64,000 bases of DNA from Cadophora sp. MPI-SDFR-AT-0126 (Eukaryota > Ascomycota > Leotiomycetes > Helotiales > Ploettnerulaceae), in NCBI GenBank assembly GCA_020747065.1, contig JAGMVK010000018.1, forward strand, positions 868,001-932,000. The letters are read 5' to 3'. Shown here piece after piece: positions 23,963 to 36,697 of the stretch (positions are counted from its first letter, which is position 1; the number at the start of each line of letters is the position of its first letter). The notes beneath the pieces are model-generated. The model made no database searches. It was not told the origin of the DNA and worked only from the letters and a program-made list of their open reading frames with translations. Position numbers and translations under genes: made by a program.

Positions 23963-26900
23963 CTGGCAATTGCTGTTAATTGACCAGGAGAGGTTAGCTT
24001 ATGGAGCTCCGCACGCACGCACGCACCACTCGAGCAGACAGGACAGGCCCCGCTTTGGACGACCACTTCCGAAGCAAGATCCATCTGTTCAACTGCCTGG
24101 GTCCCTTGTCCACCACCACAACTGCCTGCCCGCCCACACCATGCCCATGTGCCATGCCAGTGCTTGGGGGTACCGGATCACGAAATGAACCTCTTTGCAA
24201 CACACCTCCGGGTCAGTGGCCAGTGAGCAAGCACTTTTCGCGACCGCTACCACACACCCATTATTTGCCGTGTGAAACCTGCCCATGTGCTGTTGTCCAT
24301 ACCATCGAGATCGTCAACGGCGGTGAGTGCTAATAATTAACTGCGCGTTTGAAGCAGGAATCCTGGTCCCATATTAGACGCCGACCTCCTGCGTATACCC
24401 GGCCGAACGCACCTAAATACCCCTGGTGCAGCTCCACTCAGTTGTCGTTTTCTCAACCAATCAGACTAAGCGAAGCTCCTCCTGCAGACATCGATGCGCC
24501 ATCCCTGAAGCTTCAGCCTTATGATTCACCCGCCATTGCGGAGGTCCCGAGCTTTAACACCGCAGAGATGGCAGTCTTTCACTGGACTGTTGAGCCTGAA
24601 GACTGGCAACCCACTGCATTTGCGGCGGTGAGTCCCTAAAACACTATATCCACTGTCACGTTGCGTACATGTTGTAATGTTGCAGAACCGGAGGCTAATC
24701 TCAACATGTATGGAGTAGTGAGTGCTTGGTGCATGTGAAGCCTTCACAGCCACACTGCTATTGGAATCATTGTGGCCAGTGACGCATGCTGTGATTCCAT
24801 TGATTGTCCAAAGTACATCCCCTAGAGCCTGAGGCATAGGAGTCCCTTGTGCTGCTCCACCCTGAATGATTTGATTTACATATCTCTCGTGATTCGAACC
24901 AATCAAGTTCCATGATGGCATCTCAACCATTCTCGCATTTGAGCCAGCTCAACAGCTATCTCTAGCGCATTGACTTGCTGGCACCACATGGGCACAATCC
25001 ATTGACTTGTAGATATGTCCATCTTGGGGGTCAAATTAGGAGGTAACGAAGTGTCCAATGAAACCATGGCCGTCGTTTAGGGATGTCTGCGCACGAACCG
25101 TTTAGTACCCCATGTCATCCCAGAACGTGCCTCATTTCACCTTCCCCTTACCGACATGGCCGGCACCACTGGTCTAGAAAATGCGAAAGAAAGGCGTAGA
25201 ACGAATGGATGGTCGATATGAGAGCTTCTGTGAGCTGCAAGTCAAACATTTTGTGATGTGATTCATGTCTCAGAACTGCTTGAATACTTCCGCGCAACTT
25301 TTCCCGTCGCTTGACTATGTCCGTGTGAGGATAGATCAATAAACAGAGTTTCGGCAAATACGTCCCTTCAGGGTTCTTGACCCAAGAGTGGGAGGTGCGA
25401 TGATGTTGTCAATCCTCGGACAATTTCCCCTATCAAACAACAGCTTCGCAAGCTTCAATCTCTCTCGGATGTCAAATTCCTTTAAAAAAAAGGGGTTGAC
25501 CAAGGAATGACCTCATCAGTAAAGCCATAGCCCTCTTCAGACATGTGTAAATCGTCCAAGGAACTTTAAACAGCCTTCCGTCGATGTACGTACAAAACGC
25601 CCTCATCGTGAGATCTTTATTCAGCTTCATGGCGCTTAAGCTGCAAAGTCTAGAGTCTGGTAGACGTAGCAAGCGCCTGAGTGAGCCACCAACACACCTC
25701 GTAAGCGAGGACCATTCAGAGTTCAGGCGCTCAGCCCTTCACAGACCCACAGCTATGTTCTTGGAACAGAGCCGTCAGAGCGGGCGGGGGTCGTCAGCAC
25801 CTTATCTACCCCTGAAGGACTTGACTGGGAAGAGACTGGAGATGAAGCTGTCCAAGTATTATTGAAAACGATCCCCGGGAAAAGGTCAAAAAGACACTGT
25901 TGACGACAATTGATCTCTTGCTTCAAACTGGGATACTGATAATTTGAACCCGAGCGGCACAGGCGATATACTTTCAAGGGAGTCCTCGAAACAAGGATGG
26001 ATGGGTGACAGGAAGGGCCTGGAAGAGGGACCATGCAGAATGTACGGGCGGGAGGTAGGCGGAAAGAGCAGTCAGTGAACCTGGCCGCTGGGTGCCAGTC
26101 GTACAGTGTCAAGTGTGATAGGGGGGCAGCCAAGCCGTCTTCAGCAAGAACTCATGGGCCCTCATATCCGCCTGTCGGCTCGTAAGATGAATCAGCGTCT
26201 GATCAACCAAGGACCAGTCGCTAAAGAAAGGTCTTTGCAATTTCCACTCCTCGTTCTGGGATGAACTGAAACTTCTCAACGGTTGAGATCCGATGCATCT
26301 GCATTGTTGTCCCATCTTGAGCTGTACCTATTCTGGTTGCATGTTGCAGTGTAGTGGCGGATAGACGGTTTATTCTCCGTGCAGAATTGCATTGGCTCTG
26401 AGAGCCACGATGGCGAGACGGCGTTCTCTAGCTGCCATGGCTGAAAAGCTGGTGGGTGCTGGAAGCAGGCTGCTCGTTCCAGATGAAGACCATACACATG
26501 GTTCTGGAGCATTTGATAGGCCATAGAGACCAGTATCAATCACCACCACAAATAACGCCAGGCACACATGAACTTTGCCTCGATTTCAAAAGTTCGAATA
26601 GGAATGAGGTATCCTTCACTGCCTCAAGGTGCTTCGATCCTTCTCATCTGTTGCTAAGAATGGCGTGGCGAGAACCGATAGCAGTGCTCATGCTTCAGAA
26701 AAACATACTCGGAGAACATGATTTGAGAATATACGCAATGCTATTCAAAGGACATGACAAATCGAAGGGGATCATAGAACGTGATGGGCTGGCGCTCAGG
26801 GGTAAACACTCGGCTATGTCCCCAGCACGAGATCGGACTTTAACACTACCAGCTCACAGGGAGATGACAGCCGTCCCCGATCTCCGACCATGAGATGGAT

Positions 26901-29214
26901 GGAGAAAGAAATGGCTCACCGCAAGACCTCTGAGCGCAGTCTCTCGTTGCATTGCTCGTGATGAGATCGGCAGGAGCATTCGGGCTTCATTGACCATCCA
27001 GAATCGACGTGACTTGGCGGAGCGCCACCAGACACCAACGAACATCGCGAAAAGCTTCCATCGTGATCGATGAAGCTTCTGTGGTACGAGGTGCGGAGTT
27101 CTGACAGATGACGGTGAAGACAAATCGTGATCCCTGAAGCTGAGCATGTCCAAAGACGGTTTCTTGGGACTGAAGATGATGTGTGCGGTAGCACAGGACG
27201 CCGGGTAGGGCTGAACATTGTGGATGGGATATTTGGATCGAAGCTCATGCGGCGGCGCCCATGCTGCCTGGCTTGTGCCATGCCATGCCATGCGCGTAGC
27301 AGCTATTCGGGCCGTGGTCGTGGTGGTGCAAATGAAGTTCGAGGAGACGTGGAGGAGAGGGGAACCTGTCGTCGCCTTGCCCGACCCTCCATGAGGTCCT
27401 CACCGCGCCCTTAGAAGTCACGGCCGACCTAAAATACGACAGGCTCGCTGTGAGTGGTCAAAATACCTTGTTCGTACGTCGTGCAGGGTCAAGAGCGCGG
27501 TGAAGCTCTTGAGTGGGCTCGCTATGCGAAATCGTGCAGATGTGTGATGGCCTTGGGATGTGCCTGGTGCAAATCCCTGTCCGCCCAGGGCTTTAGCGAT
27601 GACAAAGCTGTGTCGCCAAAATAAACATATGACAAAGAATGTGGGATAGAGTGCGAGAAGGCACAGGCGATAGACGAGGGCAAGGGGAGGTGAAGGGCAA
27701 GGTAAGGAATGTTACCACACAGCCTGAGAGCTCCGTGCTTTGGTTTGTGGAGAGGCGGGTTCACCCTGAAGCAGGCAATTTGTGCCCTTGTTGATTGATA
27801 CCCATTCCCGTTCCCATTACCCAGGGAGACGACGAGACGGCGAGGATGAGCTGTGAATACCGAGCGACAGACACCTGTAAAGTCCCGGGCTACGGGTCGG
27901 CAAGATTGCCGGATTTAACCGCTGTTTTTGCCTTCATCAGGTCTACGGAGTGAGGCATGCTGTGCTGTTTGCTTTGATATCATCGCCATCAAGATCATAT
28001 AATCTGTCATCTTCAATGTTCGATTGTTGAATTAGTAATTTGCAATTATCAAGCATCAAATCCCGTTCCCCTTCTGGCCACCCCCCCTGATCAAGCGAGC
28101 ATAGCGAGGCTCTGCCCATTCTTGCAGCATCCTATGACCAAGACCCCGATTAACAATTAATTCTCTAGTTTTGGTGTTCCCTGAAGTGATGCATTGCGAT
28201 GAATTTGCTGCTAAAGCAAGAGCGGAGATTTTCGCAGTCTAGATTTGACACCGAGTTGAGGTCAAATTAGGAAAGCGATGGCCCATCAAAGCTGCCTGCT
28301 ATCCGCCCTCTCATTGGCACGTTCGTGCTCGAAGCTCCAGTGTGGGGCCCCTGAACTTTTCGTCCAAGCTTCCATTCCACCTGCAATCCTTCCAAGTACA
28401 GCCAGCAAACCACTCACCCGACCTGCCAAGAGCCAGAGAAGGCAATCCATGAGGCCATACCCATACACACACATACATACATACCTTACTCCATAATCCA
28501 CAGCACCATATACCCGAAAATATTAAATGATGGTTAAAATAAAGGACTGAGTGATATAGTGTAGGATCACCAAAGCAGACGACAGACACATCAGACAATC
28601 CATGAGCCTCTCTCCTCCAGTCTCCACTTTACGAGGTATGGAGCAAACAATTAGCTCGTCGTGATTCCAGGTTGTTGAAGCGAAACTCAAATCTCTTTTC
28701 CCAACCCCATTTTGAGACTTCAGGATCCTTGGGGGATCTCCAAATGTGTCGCGCTCGCACTGCGGCGAGGCCTGTGATTGCTCCACCGTCCGACGACGAT
28801 CAGGGTGGGCATCCTAAACCAGTACAGCCCATCCCCATTTCTATCCCTACAAGGACAGCGAGAAAGGGGCCTTGCAGCGATGATTTGGTATTGCTGGGCC
28901 AGAGGTGCGAGGTGCGAGATGCGACCAGCGACTGAAGAGCCCTTGGCCCTGTCTCTGTAACATGACTGTATATCCGGCCTTAAACATGGCGATCTCGATT
29001 CCTCAATTAGTGTAACTGGCGGCGCCGTCCCGAGAAGCCATTTCCGCAAGGCATCAAGTAGGTAGGGTTGTTTAGGTTGCCCGCTACTATGTTTGAAATG
29101 CAACCTCCGGCGTCGACTCACCAGATAGCACACCAGTATTGTAATTTACGTAGAGAGACGTAGTGTATGCCTCTTTGGAAAGTCAAAGTCCAAAACGCCA
29201 CGGTGGACACTTTG

Positions 29215-29692
29215 CCTCCTCCTCCTCCTCCTCCCACTCCTCTCTCCACCTCTGAAAGCTGCCATTAATAATTAACGGCCATTCTGTCGAAAAGCTTGGC
29301 TATCATAGGGCTGCCCGCATAGCCTATCTGGATTCGCTGGAGTAGCGCGGTTCTATTTGAGGCGCTGGTGGTGGTGGTGGTGGTGGTGGTGATGGTCGCT
29401 GCTACTACTTTCAGTGCCTGTGGCAACAATTGGTGCCGCCTTACGAACAACTGCTAAAGGGGGAAGGGCCCGTCTATTCTTAAATGCTGCTAATTAACCA
29501 ACAATAGAAACCCTCTCGTCAAACAGGACAAAGGTGCAGCCCCAAGCTAGGCCTGAAGGAGTCTTGGACTCGGTGGCTGCAGACCCTCCCCAGCTCGTGC
29601 AGAAAGTCGGCCCCGGCAGGATGGCTTGCATGCATGCAGGGAAGCATCAGAGAGAGCATCAGAAGAGAGACGCAACGCAACGCAACGCAACG
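29215..29692 (+). repeat. Cluster of simple repeats (CCT, TGG, CGCAA)
   Basis: Three short tandem repeats within 480 bp: (CCT/CTC)n at about 29215-29234, eight TGG/GGT units at about 29366-29390, and four CGCAA units at 29671-29690. All are noncoding and lie upstream of the bZIP gene. Confidence 0.85.
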
Positions 29693-29900
29693 GTCGAAGA
29701 GGCCGGGGCTGCCACACCTCTTCTTACCCTTGTCCTTGCCCAAGTGCCAGCCCTGTTGCTCCCCCTGTTCCTGCCTGTTCATCACCTCACCAGGGTCCCC
29801 GTCCCCGTTTGGAGCTGAGCTGGACCGTGCAGGGATTGTCAGGACATGGCTGTGGTAAAGTCCGTATGCCTACGGCGGAGGATGTGTGGTGCCGCATTCA

Positions 29901-29910
29901 CATATATACT
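29901..29910 (+). promoter_or_regulatory. TATA-like element upstream of the bZIP gene
   Basis: CATATATACT lies about 175 nt before the bZIP start codon, followed by a C/A/T-rich leader. Positional inference only. Confidence 0.35.
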
Positions 29911-30079
29911 TGAGGAGGAACCCCCAATTGAGATTTCTCGAATCCAGCCTTACAGTCAAACAAGTCTTCTTCCAACTGTGCAACATACATCTACACTTCT
30001 TGAAGACTTGACATCCCTTACACTTTGTATCTCATCCAAGAGCAAACAGAGTTGACCAATATCAACAAATATCTCCAAC

Positions 30080-30999
30080 ATGTCTAGACAAGCATACTCA
30101 TACTCGACCGCTCCGGCGACGAGGCATATCACTGGCCACGGCACAAGCAGTGCTTTCAGCAGTTCAGCAAACCCAGATGAAGACTGGACCAAGATCTCCG
30201 ACTTGGCCGAGCGGAGGAGAATCCAGAACAGAATTGCTCAACGCAACTACCGTGAGCACTTTCAATATACTTCTCTGCTAGAGCTGTAACTGACTTTCTT
30301 TCAGGCAAGAAGCTAAAGAGACGTCTCGAAGACCTTGAGAGACGCGCCGGATCTTCTTCAGCCTCGCCTCCTCAGATCCACGCTGAGCTCCAGCAACAAC
30401 AGCAGCGAGTTGAGAAGAATGTTCAGCAACAGTACAGAAGAAGCCCAGAGATCATGCAACGCCAGCCATCTCCCAGACTTTTGCACAACCAGTACACTCC
30501 ACCCATGGAGGACAACCTGATGTTTTCTCATGGCTTTGAGCGCGAGGGGTCCAGGACACCTCCTCTTTTCGCATACCACTCATACCCAGCACCAGAAGAG
30601 ATCGTCTATCCTCCATACCCGCAATCACAGCCATACCGTCCAGTCTCCTCTTCGGAATACTCGGACTACCTCGCACCAGTTCCAGTCACTCTTCCTTCCA
30701 TGATGCATTTCCACGAGGCTATCAAGCGCGAGGACGACACAATGAGTCCATTCAATATGAGCTATCAAGGTCTCCCAGCCATTGATATCCAGGGACATCA
30801 CAACTACGAAGATTCAAATCCTCATGTAAGTAGACATTGCACACATCCAGCACACCAACCCGTTCTAACAAACTATCTGCAGACACCACCTCTTTCTCAT
30901 TCTTACGAGCATTCAACGACCTGTTCGGAGTCCGGCTACAACTACCCCTCAACTCCTCTCTCGATGCCTCCCTCCCCACGACTCTTGTCCCAAATATGA
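30080..30999 (+). CDS. Short bZIP transcription factor
   Basis: Sequence-specific nuclear DNA-binding regulator. Three exons (30080-30251, 30305-30825, 30883-30999) give 269 aa. The basic region at residues about 42-67 contains ERRRIQNRIAQRNYRKKLKR, with the NRxAQRxxR signature completed only after splicing of intron 1. The following zipper is very short (LEDLERRAG) before a Ser/Pro stretch, as in fungal bZIPs with a truncated zipper. A Gln-rich run and long Pro/Ser/Tyr-rich segments (SSSEYSDYLAP, TPLSMPPSPR) suggest activation regions. Intron 1 is 53 nt and intron 2 is 57 nt (stop-free, length 3n; see separate entry). The leader is C/A/T-rich with a TATA-like element, and the upstream intergenic region is very long. 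I cannot assign an ortholog with confidence. Confidence 0.9.
30826..30882 (+). other. Stop-free 57-nt intron in the bZIP gene
   Basis: GTAAGT donor, TTCTAACAAAC branch and CTGCAG acceptor mark a real intron, but its length is 3n with no in-frame stop. Retention would insert 19 residues without shifting the frame. Confidence 0.8.
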
Positions 31000-33900
31000 G
31001 GGCTCGGGATGAAAAACAAATAATGTCATTTCTTACTTGGGGTGGGGGAATACCAAACAGAGTTCGAAGCGCTCGACACTCATTCTAGAGGATGGGAAGG
31101 AAGTTTATGATGAAATTGGCTTGGATTGAATTTCGAAAGAAAGGGAAATGGAAAGCATGGCCGTCTGGTGTTTTGGGAAATCCTTTTTTTTTTTTGCTTC
31201 TACTGATACGTTCTTGTCTTGTTCGCTCTTTGTGTCAACTGTACATACCCTCGCACTGAGCCTGGGTTGGACACACACTTATTGTCTGGCAGTTGCAGTT
31301 ACATTTACGAGCGGTGCTGATTTCTTGGAGGCACGAAATGCAAAAAAAAATTGAATACTACCAATCTTCTCTCTTGAGTCCATCCATCGCAATCGCAATC
31401 GTACTCGTGATTAAACCCAAACCCCTCCCAAATTGTGTGAAAAACTTTAAAAAAGAAAATAAATCTCCAGCCTTTCCGGCACTCACCACACACCCGAGCA
31501 GCCCTGTGACCAGAGTGTTAGCCGGATCTCCCGTAGCTTTTCTGGCAGCCTTGCGTTACTTCGTGACATGCGTCACCACACCCAAGACCCCGAACGGACG
31601 CGAATCCGCAATCTTTTATCCTCCGAGCACCGCGACCGCGTCCCTCAAGGACTTGACTTTCTCGGGATCCCGAATGTTCCTGACCAGTGAGCGGTCGCTC
31701 GCCAATGTTATTTGGCATTTGCCAGCATAGGGGAACGCCTTGTACGTCAGTGAACACGAATTTGGGAGGGCCTTCTGACTGGAATCACACGCATGCTGCT
31801 GCTGGTTCTGCATCCGAACGTTCCTGGCTCGATGCTGCGCGCCCTGCCCATAACAAGGTTGACAATTTGAGGTAGTAGTCTGCAGTGTGGGAGCTCGTAG
31901 CGGGTAGCGTGACAACCGAGTGTGGCGGGGTCATGAATCCACCCGCTCCGCTCTGTCCAGACAGACACTGGCAGGAGCACGTACCCACGCAACAAGTTCG
32001 GCCGAGGTACAGGGATCTCCGGATATACAGGATGGATGGAATTTAGATGAAATGCAATTAAGTTTTGTTACTCGTTCTTGGGTGTGTGTTGGCGTGGACA
32101 CGAGACAAGGGAACGGGACTCCCTCTCTTCCTTCCCTCCTTCGCCTTCATGCTCTAGACCATCTGTATGTATGTGGATCGGAGATACGACAAATAGTGCC
32201 TCCCAATGTGCCTCCGGGAGCAGCATAGCCCAGGGCACGTTCTCGCCTTTTTCGAGGGTTTCACGTAAATTTCTCTTGACCTTCTCGAACACTGATGCCA
32301 TCGTGCAGCGACTCTGCCTCCAATGGGATTCTTGGGGATGCCACTCATGTTCCGATCGGTGATTGCAGGGACCGATTGTTCGTAACCTAGCTAACGGCGT
32401 TGAGCAGAACGTCCAGTGTTAATTTGATCTTCGTACTTTGTTTGGAATCATAGCCAATTGACCCTGAAAAGAAAGCATATCTCTTGAACAGGGAATCCGA
32501 GCCGCTAGTATTGCACCTATCTAGGTATCCTCTCTGTCGGCTATTGTATGCTAGTGTTGCTAGTTTGGCAAGCCGAACGAGAATCTTCGTAAATTAATGA
32601 ATTGTTACTTCAAGGTTTTGGTGAGCTTTCAAATTCCATACGCCAAGAGAACGAGCTACACCGTGCCCACGAAATGACTAGCTTAGCAGTAGTGAACTGA
32701 TACTATCTTTGATATCCTCTATCTTCGTACAGAGTACTCTACTTGACAACTAAAACGTCAAATCGCTCATTACTTGACCAGATCTCGGTGATGGACGAAA
32801 AAAGTAACTAGAGAGTACCGACATGTTCATTTCTTACGAAGTTCCTCCCCGGGCTGGGGTTTCTCCAGTCCCCAGATTCCTCATCATAATCATCACAGCA
32901 TTCTCACTCACTCCTCTTTGGGACTTACTGATCTGAGTCATCTCATCACTTAAATGCGACTTCATTCATCGGCCAACTCTGGCAAAAGTTGAAGACATCT
33001 TGTATGCACGACCAACTGGCCAAGATGTCTTATATCTTCCTCCAACCTGCGTTGTCCAAGAGAGTCCAAGACATTTCATCTGTCCCATTCCATGCATCTC
33101 ATGTTTTCTCTTTTGGGCAGTTCCTTGTCTCCAAATGCCAAATGTAGCAGGGAACTTCGGGTGTCGTACTTTCTCCCAATAAATATTCAGATATCAATTG
33201 CGACCTTGATATTCAGCTACAGTCGTAATGAACATGGCAAAGATCGACACCATTACTGCCTCTTCTCGAGATACGCACGGAGTAAATATCCTACTTACGG
33301 CCGGTACTACGTACCAACCACCCCTAATCCCAGTCACAGGCGCTTAGATACCGGATCACCAGTGGTTGGGATGCGAGAGGCGAGAGACGAGGGGGAGGTG
33401 CGAGATCCCATCGGCGTTTGAACCGCTTACTGCAAGTAGAAAGAGATAAACATCTTGGCTTGACTAGGTCCTACCTACGGGAAAAACCCAGAAGGGCGGT
33501 GCGGGACATTTCACCCGATTTGACCTAAAAAAGAGTGTGAAACTTAGAATTGTGAAATTGCCTTTTAAGCGCGAGGAATTACACCGAGCCTTGCGAGCCT
33601 GCCGCTTCCTCATGCAAGACAATGGCAGAGCAGGTGGAGTGGAATGGCTGGCTGGCTTATGTAAGGTCTTCTATGGGAGAGGGGAGCATGTTTTCTCGTT
33701 CCTGATATCGAATCACGAATCTCAAAACTTGAGAATAGCAGAATATGAAGGCGTAGGTGGCTTCAAAGTTTGGCAATGAATCTTCGATACTGCAATTCCT
33801 TGCCACCTTTTACTGCTGCGTCAAATCCCGCGTGAGCTCTGCGCGGAAATTCCGTCACAATTGACTCACTGGTGGCGACGTGCAGGTGCATACTTACGAG

Positions 33901-34414
33901 AAGTTGTGGGCGCCGATGTTTTATTCGGAGGTAGCTTTGTCAGACGTTGGACAAATTAAGGACAAATTATGGTGCAGCGTCGACAGGTATGAGTCTCGGA
34001 AATAAAAGAGAGAAATCGTTGCATCGGTTAACTAGTAGTAGCTGATCGTTGAACTGGCGAGTCCTTACCTAGGTATAGCTCTTCAACCTATACGCGTGAA
34101 GCGTACCGTAGAGCCGTACTCAGAAATTCTATTTCCAAAGGGAAGGAGTTTGCTTTCATTATTTTGAGCTCTTGCACTTGCCAATTGTTGTTGAAAGCGA
34201 GAGCAGAGCCGTCTTTTCATCTGCTAAGGAATGGAGGTTGCTCAGAGACCGAGGTCTTATTCAAAGTAAAGTCAATGTGCTAAAGCCATTATACATGCTG
34301 CTAAATTATCTAGAGCTGTTTGCACCACGCATCAACCAACGCCTCGCCTCATGTGCTCCGAACCGTTTGCTGTTTGCTATGATACACGTGAATACCATTA
34401 TACTCTTCTCCTCT
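31000..34414. other. Intergenic between bZIP and PI4-kinase genes
   Basis: 3.4 kb between convergent genes. A homopolymer T run (about 31186-31195) and A runs lie near the probable bZIP 3' UTR. Only short frames are seen on both strands; none has recognisable similarity. Confidence 0.5.
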
Positions 34415-36697
34415 CTAACACCATGTAAACACCGGGTTTTTACTCTTCACTGTCTCGAGTCTCTCTACAATGACCTTGCGCTGATTGCCTTCCATTCCCT
34501 CTGCTGCCGCGTATCCCAGATCTCCCTCTAGATCATCATCGTACAACATCGGTCCTCGCCGGCTGCGATTGCTGAAAGAAAATCGTCTCTCGCGAGTCGC
34601 GACAGGTGATCTCGATGGTCCATCATAGCTCATTCGGGCTCGAGAATGATTGTAAGTCGGACGGTCCGAGAATTTGACCTGGCTGTTCTTCCGGCTGTCT
34701 GCTTGACTCGCAGAGTCTGCAGCAGGCGAAGATTGGATTTCCTGACTCGCTCTTGGGCTTGAAAGACTGAAACGATTGGGATTCGGTAACTCAGTTGATG
34801 GACTCGCAAGACCAAGACCAAGGAGGTCAGCGTGTTGTGGTGCCGAAGAGTTCGCTGCACTGATGTCCATTTCTTCAGTCTCGTGGAGATCCTTGTTGAG
34901 CCCCAGATCATGTCGCCTCCGCATTTCTGCGGATGGGACCCGCATGGGTACTGCAACTGGTATGTCTACAAGGTCATCCCAGACACAGACTCGAGCCCTC
35001 CTGGTCAACTCGAGTGGTCCATGATCAGCCAGCTTGAGGGTCTCGACAACATTCCAGGCTTGACCTTTCATGACTGCAATCTGCCTGGCGAACATTCTCT
35101 CTTGAAAGTCGGCATCCTGGCTGAAGACCTTTCTCAGCTCTAACTGAGTCTCGCTCCACCACTGTTTGGATGTCAAAAGCGGTAGGAAATGATCCCTAGT
35201 CTTCTGAGAGAACGGTTGACCGATAAGTGATACTGGCAAGAAGAGCCAACCGAATGGAAAACTTCTCCACGCATCAGGGTGTTTCCAAGGCCAGGAGAGA
35301 CTGTTGTCGATGGCTCCGATCGACATCGTAGGGCCACCGACTCTTGAAGGAGTCGCAGATCTGCTAGTAACTTCCATAGGTTGTTGAATACGATATGGAT
35401 GTGCCTCCAGATTGTCGGTAGAAACCAGCCGTGGCGAACGCTCCTCTTCCCGAGGATTCATCTGAACAGGCTCCGAGACAATAGAGACATCCTGGCTCTC
35501 CCAATCCACCTTGATCATCCAATTGTCTAAACCTCTATCCGTATTTCGCATAATGTAATCCAAAATGACCAACTTCTCAAGCTCTTCCCTGAAGGACTGT
35601 TGAAGTGTGTCTGTCCAAACGAAACGTCTATTTTGGCCCTCCAGTGGGGGCGTAGGATTGTTCTCTGTCTCATCATCTTCATCGTCTGATCTAGAGCCAT
35701 TGGGTCTGCAAGTCTCTCTCCATGGTTTCGTCTTCTTCCTTGGCGCATCTGTCGGTCTGTAGCCTCCGCTGAGATGATCCGGCCAGGGATTCTCTCGTAG
35801 AAATATATTCGCATCCTTGAATCCCTTCAAGAATACCTGAAAGCTGCCGACTTTCGGCGGAAACGCCTTCTTCTTCCTATAGAAGTTTCTCCGAGCCCAG
35901 AAGTCGTAATGAAAGGATTTTGAGGATAGGTGCACGATGTCCGTGTATGGGACCAAGTTCGTCCGTAGTCGGCAATCCAATGTATATGCAGCAGCTTCAG
36001 AAACGTAGCTGAGATTGGGAATGAGGCATGCTCTGCCAAAGAAGCATGGAAACAGGTTCCGATGTATCCATTTGTTCCATTTTGGATTACCCGCCGCGTA
36101 TGGTTCCTCGTCCTTGGGCTTGAAAACACCAACAACCTTCCCATCACTATTCCGTGCAAAGTAACTCCCAGAGCTACCTTGTGTGATCATCTTAGGATGC
36201 ATACCCTGCTCAATGGCAATTCGGACACTTTCCACGACCTCCTCAAACTCCGCTTTCGACATCCGTCCATTATCAACATCTGAAGCCAGTGTTTCGGCCG
36301 TCGCGGGCCGTATGCCATCCGGAGCCTGAAAAACAGAATGGTGGATCTCTAGCTTCTCTTCTTCTTCCGTCTTGCCCTTGACCTTGTTGATCTTAAACTT
36401 CGAAGCTATTTCGTCTGCCCATCGCTCCAGCCTCGCATTGATAGCCTTAATGTCCACGCCCGAGGAATTGCTTCGCATGCGTCTCCGATGTCGAGGTCTG
36501 CGTGAGGTCGTCGGTGAGTTCGCTCCATCTGTGTACATGCCACCATGGGCGCGGGGTTGTGTGATGGATGCAAAGCGTGGTGCGCCAGCTGGCTGGAGGG
36601 AGGCATAGCTGTTTGCCAGATCATCGTTCTCTGAGTCCGAGTCTTCGGCCTGGGCTATTCGAGCGTAGCCCGTTGTTGCGGGTCGATCCCTAGGCAT
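34415..36697 (-). CDS. lsb6: Phosphatidylinositol 4-kinase type II (LSB6-like)
   Basis: Phosphorylates phosphatidylinositol to PI4P on endosomal, vacuolar or plasma membranes. Single exon, 760 aa. The N-terminus (1-110) is disordered and Arg/Ser-rich. The type II PI4K domain spans about 155-590: phosphate-binding loop ITQGSSGSYFAR (171-182), the ATP-binding Lys in VGVFKPKDEEPY (189-200), a WARRNFYRKKK insertion and the catalytic loop YIMRNTDRGLDNWMIK (381-396). Cys-rich palmitoylation segments typical of animal enzymes are replaced by LFPCFFGRAC (215-224), which may serve membrane binding. The C-terminus (600-760) is Ser-rich and disordered. The ATG at 36697 is the first in frame and the frame is uninterrupted. 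Adjacent on the same strand to the 533-aa protein gene upstream. Confidence 0.95.
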   Translation of the reverse strand: MPRDRPATTGYARIAQAEDSDSENDDLANSYASLQPAGAPRFASITQPRAHGGMYTDGANSPTTSRRPRHRRRMRSNSSGVDIKAINARLERWADEIASKFKINKVKGKTEEEEKLEIHHSVFQAPDGIRPATAETLASDVDNGRMSKAEFEEVVESVRIAIEQGMHPKMITQGSSGSYFARNSDGKVVGVFKPKDEEPYAAGNPKWNKWIHRNLFPCFFGRACLIPNLSYVSEAAAYTLDCRLRTNLVPYTDIVHLSSKSFHYDFWARRNFYRKKKAFPPKVGSFQVFLKGFKDANIFLRENPWPDHLSGGYRPTDAPRKKTKPWRETCRPNGSRSDDEDDETENNPTPPLEGQNRRFVWTDTLQQSFREELEKLVILDYIMRNTDRGLDNWMIKVDWESQDVSIVSEPVQMNPREEERSPRLVSTDNLEAHPYRIQQPMEVTSRSATPSRVGGPTMSIGAIDNSLSWPWKHPDAWRSFPFGWLFLPVSLIGQPFSQKTRDHFLPLLTSKQWWSETQLELRKVFSQDADFQERMFARQIAVMKGQAWNVVETLKLADHGPLELTRRARVCVWDDLVDIPVAVPMRVPSAEMRRRHDLGLNKDLHETEEMDISAANSSAPQHADLLGLGLASPSTELPNPNRFSLSSPRASQEIQSSPAADSASQADSRKNSQVKFSDRPTYNHSRARMSYDGPSRSPVATRERRFSFSNRSRRGPMLYDDDLEGDLGYAAAEGMEGNQRKVIVERLETVKSKNPVFTWC

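Larger units (their letters stand above)
19102..30079. other. Gene-poor interval (about 11 kb) upstream of the bZIP gene
   Basis: No supported gene. The longest ATG frame (20202-20915, 237 codons, +) is Ser/His/Arg-rich and lacks any recognised motif. Others (22645-23124, 26456-26893) are shorter and similarly featureless. The interval holds a 14-G run, trinucleotide and pentanucleotide repeats near 29.2-29.7 kb and a TATA-like element just before the bZIP gene. No transposase, reverse transcriptase or terminal repeat is seen. Noncoding transcripts cannot be excluded. Confidence 0.5.

Noticed and set aside
24885..24910. GATTCGAACC resembling a minus-strand tRNA B box
   Set aside because: No stem complementarity and no cloverleaf upstream.
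26456..26893. 145-codon plus-strand frame
   Set aside because: No recognisable domain and an overlapping minus-strand frame of similar quality; treated as chance.
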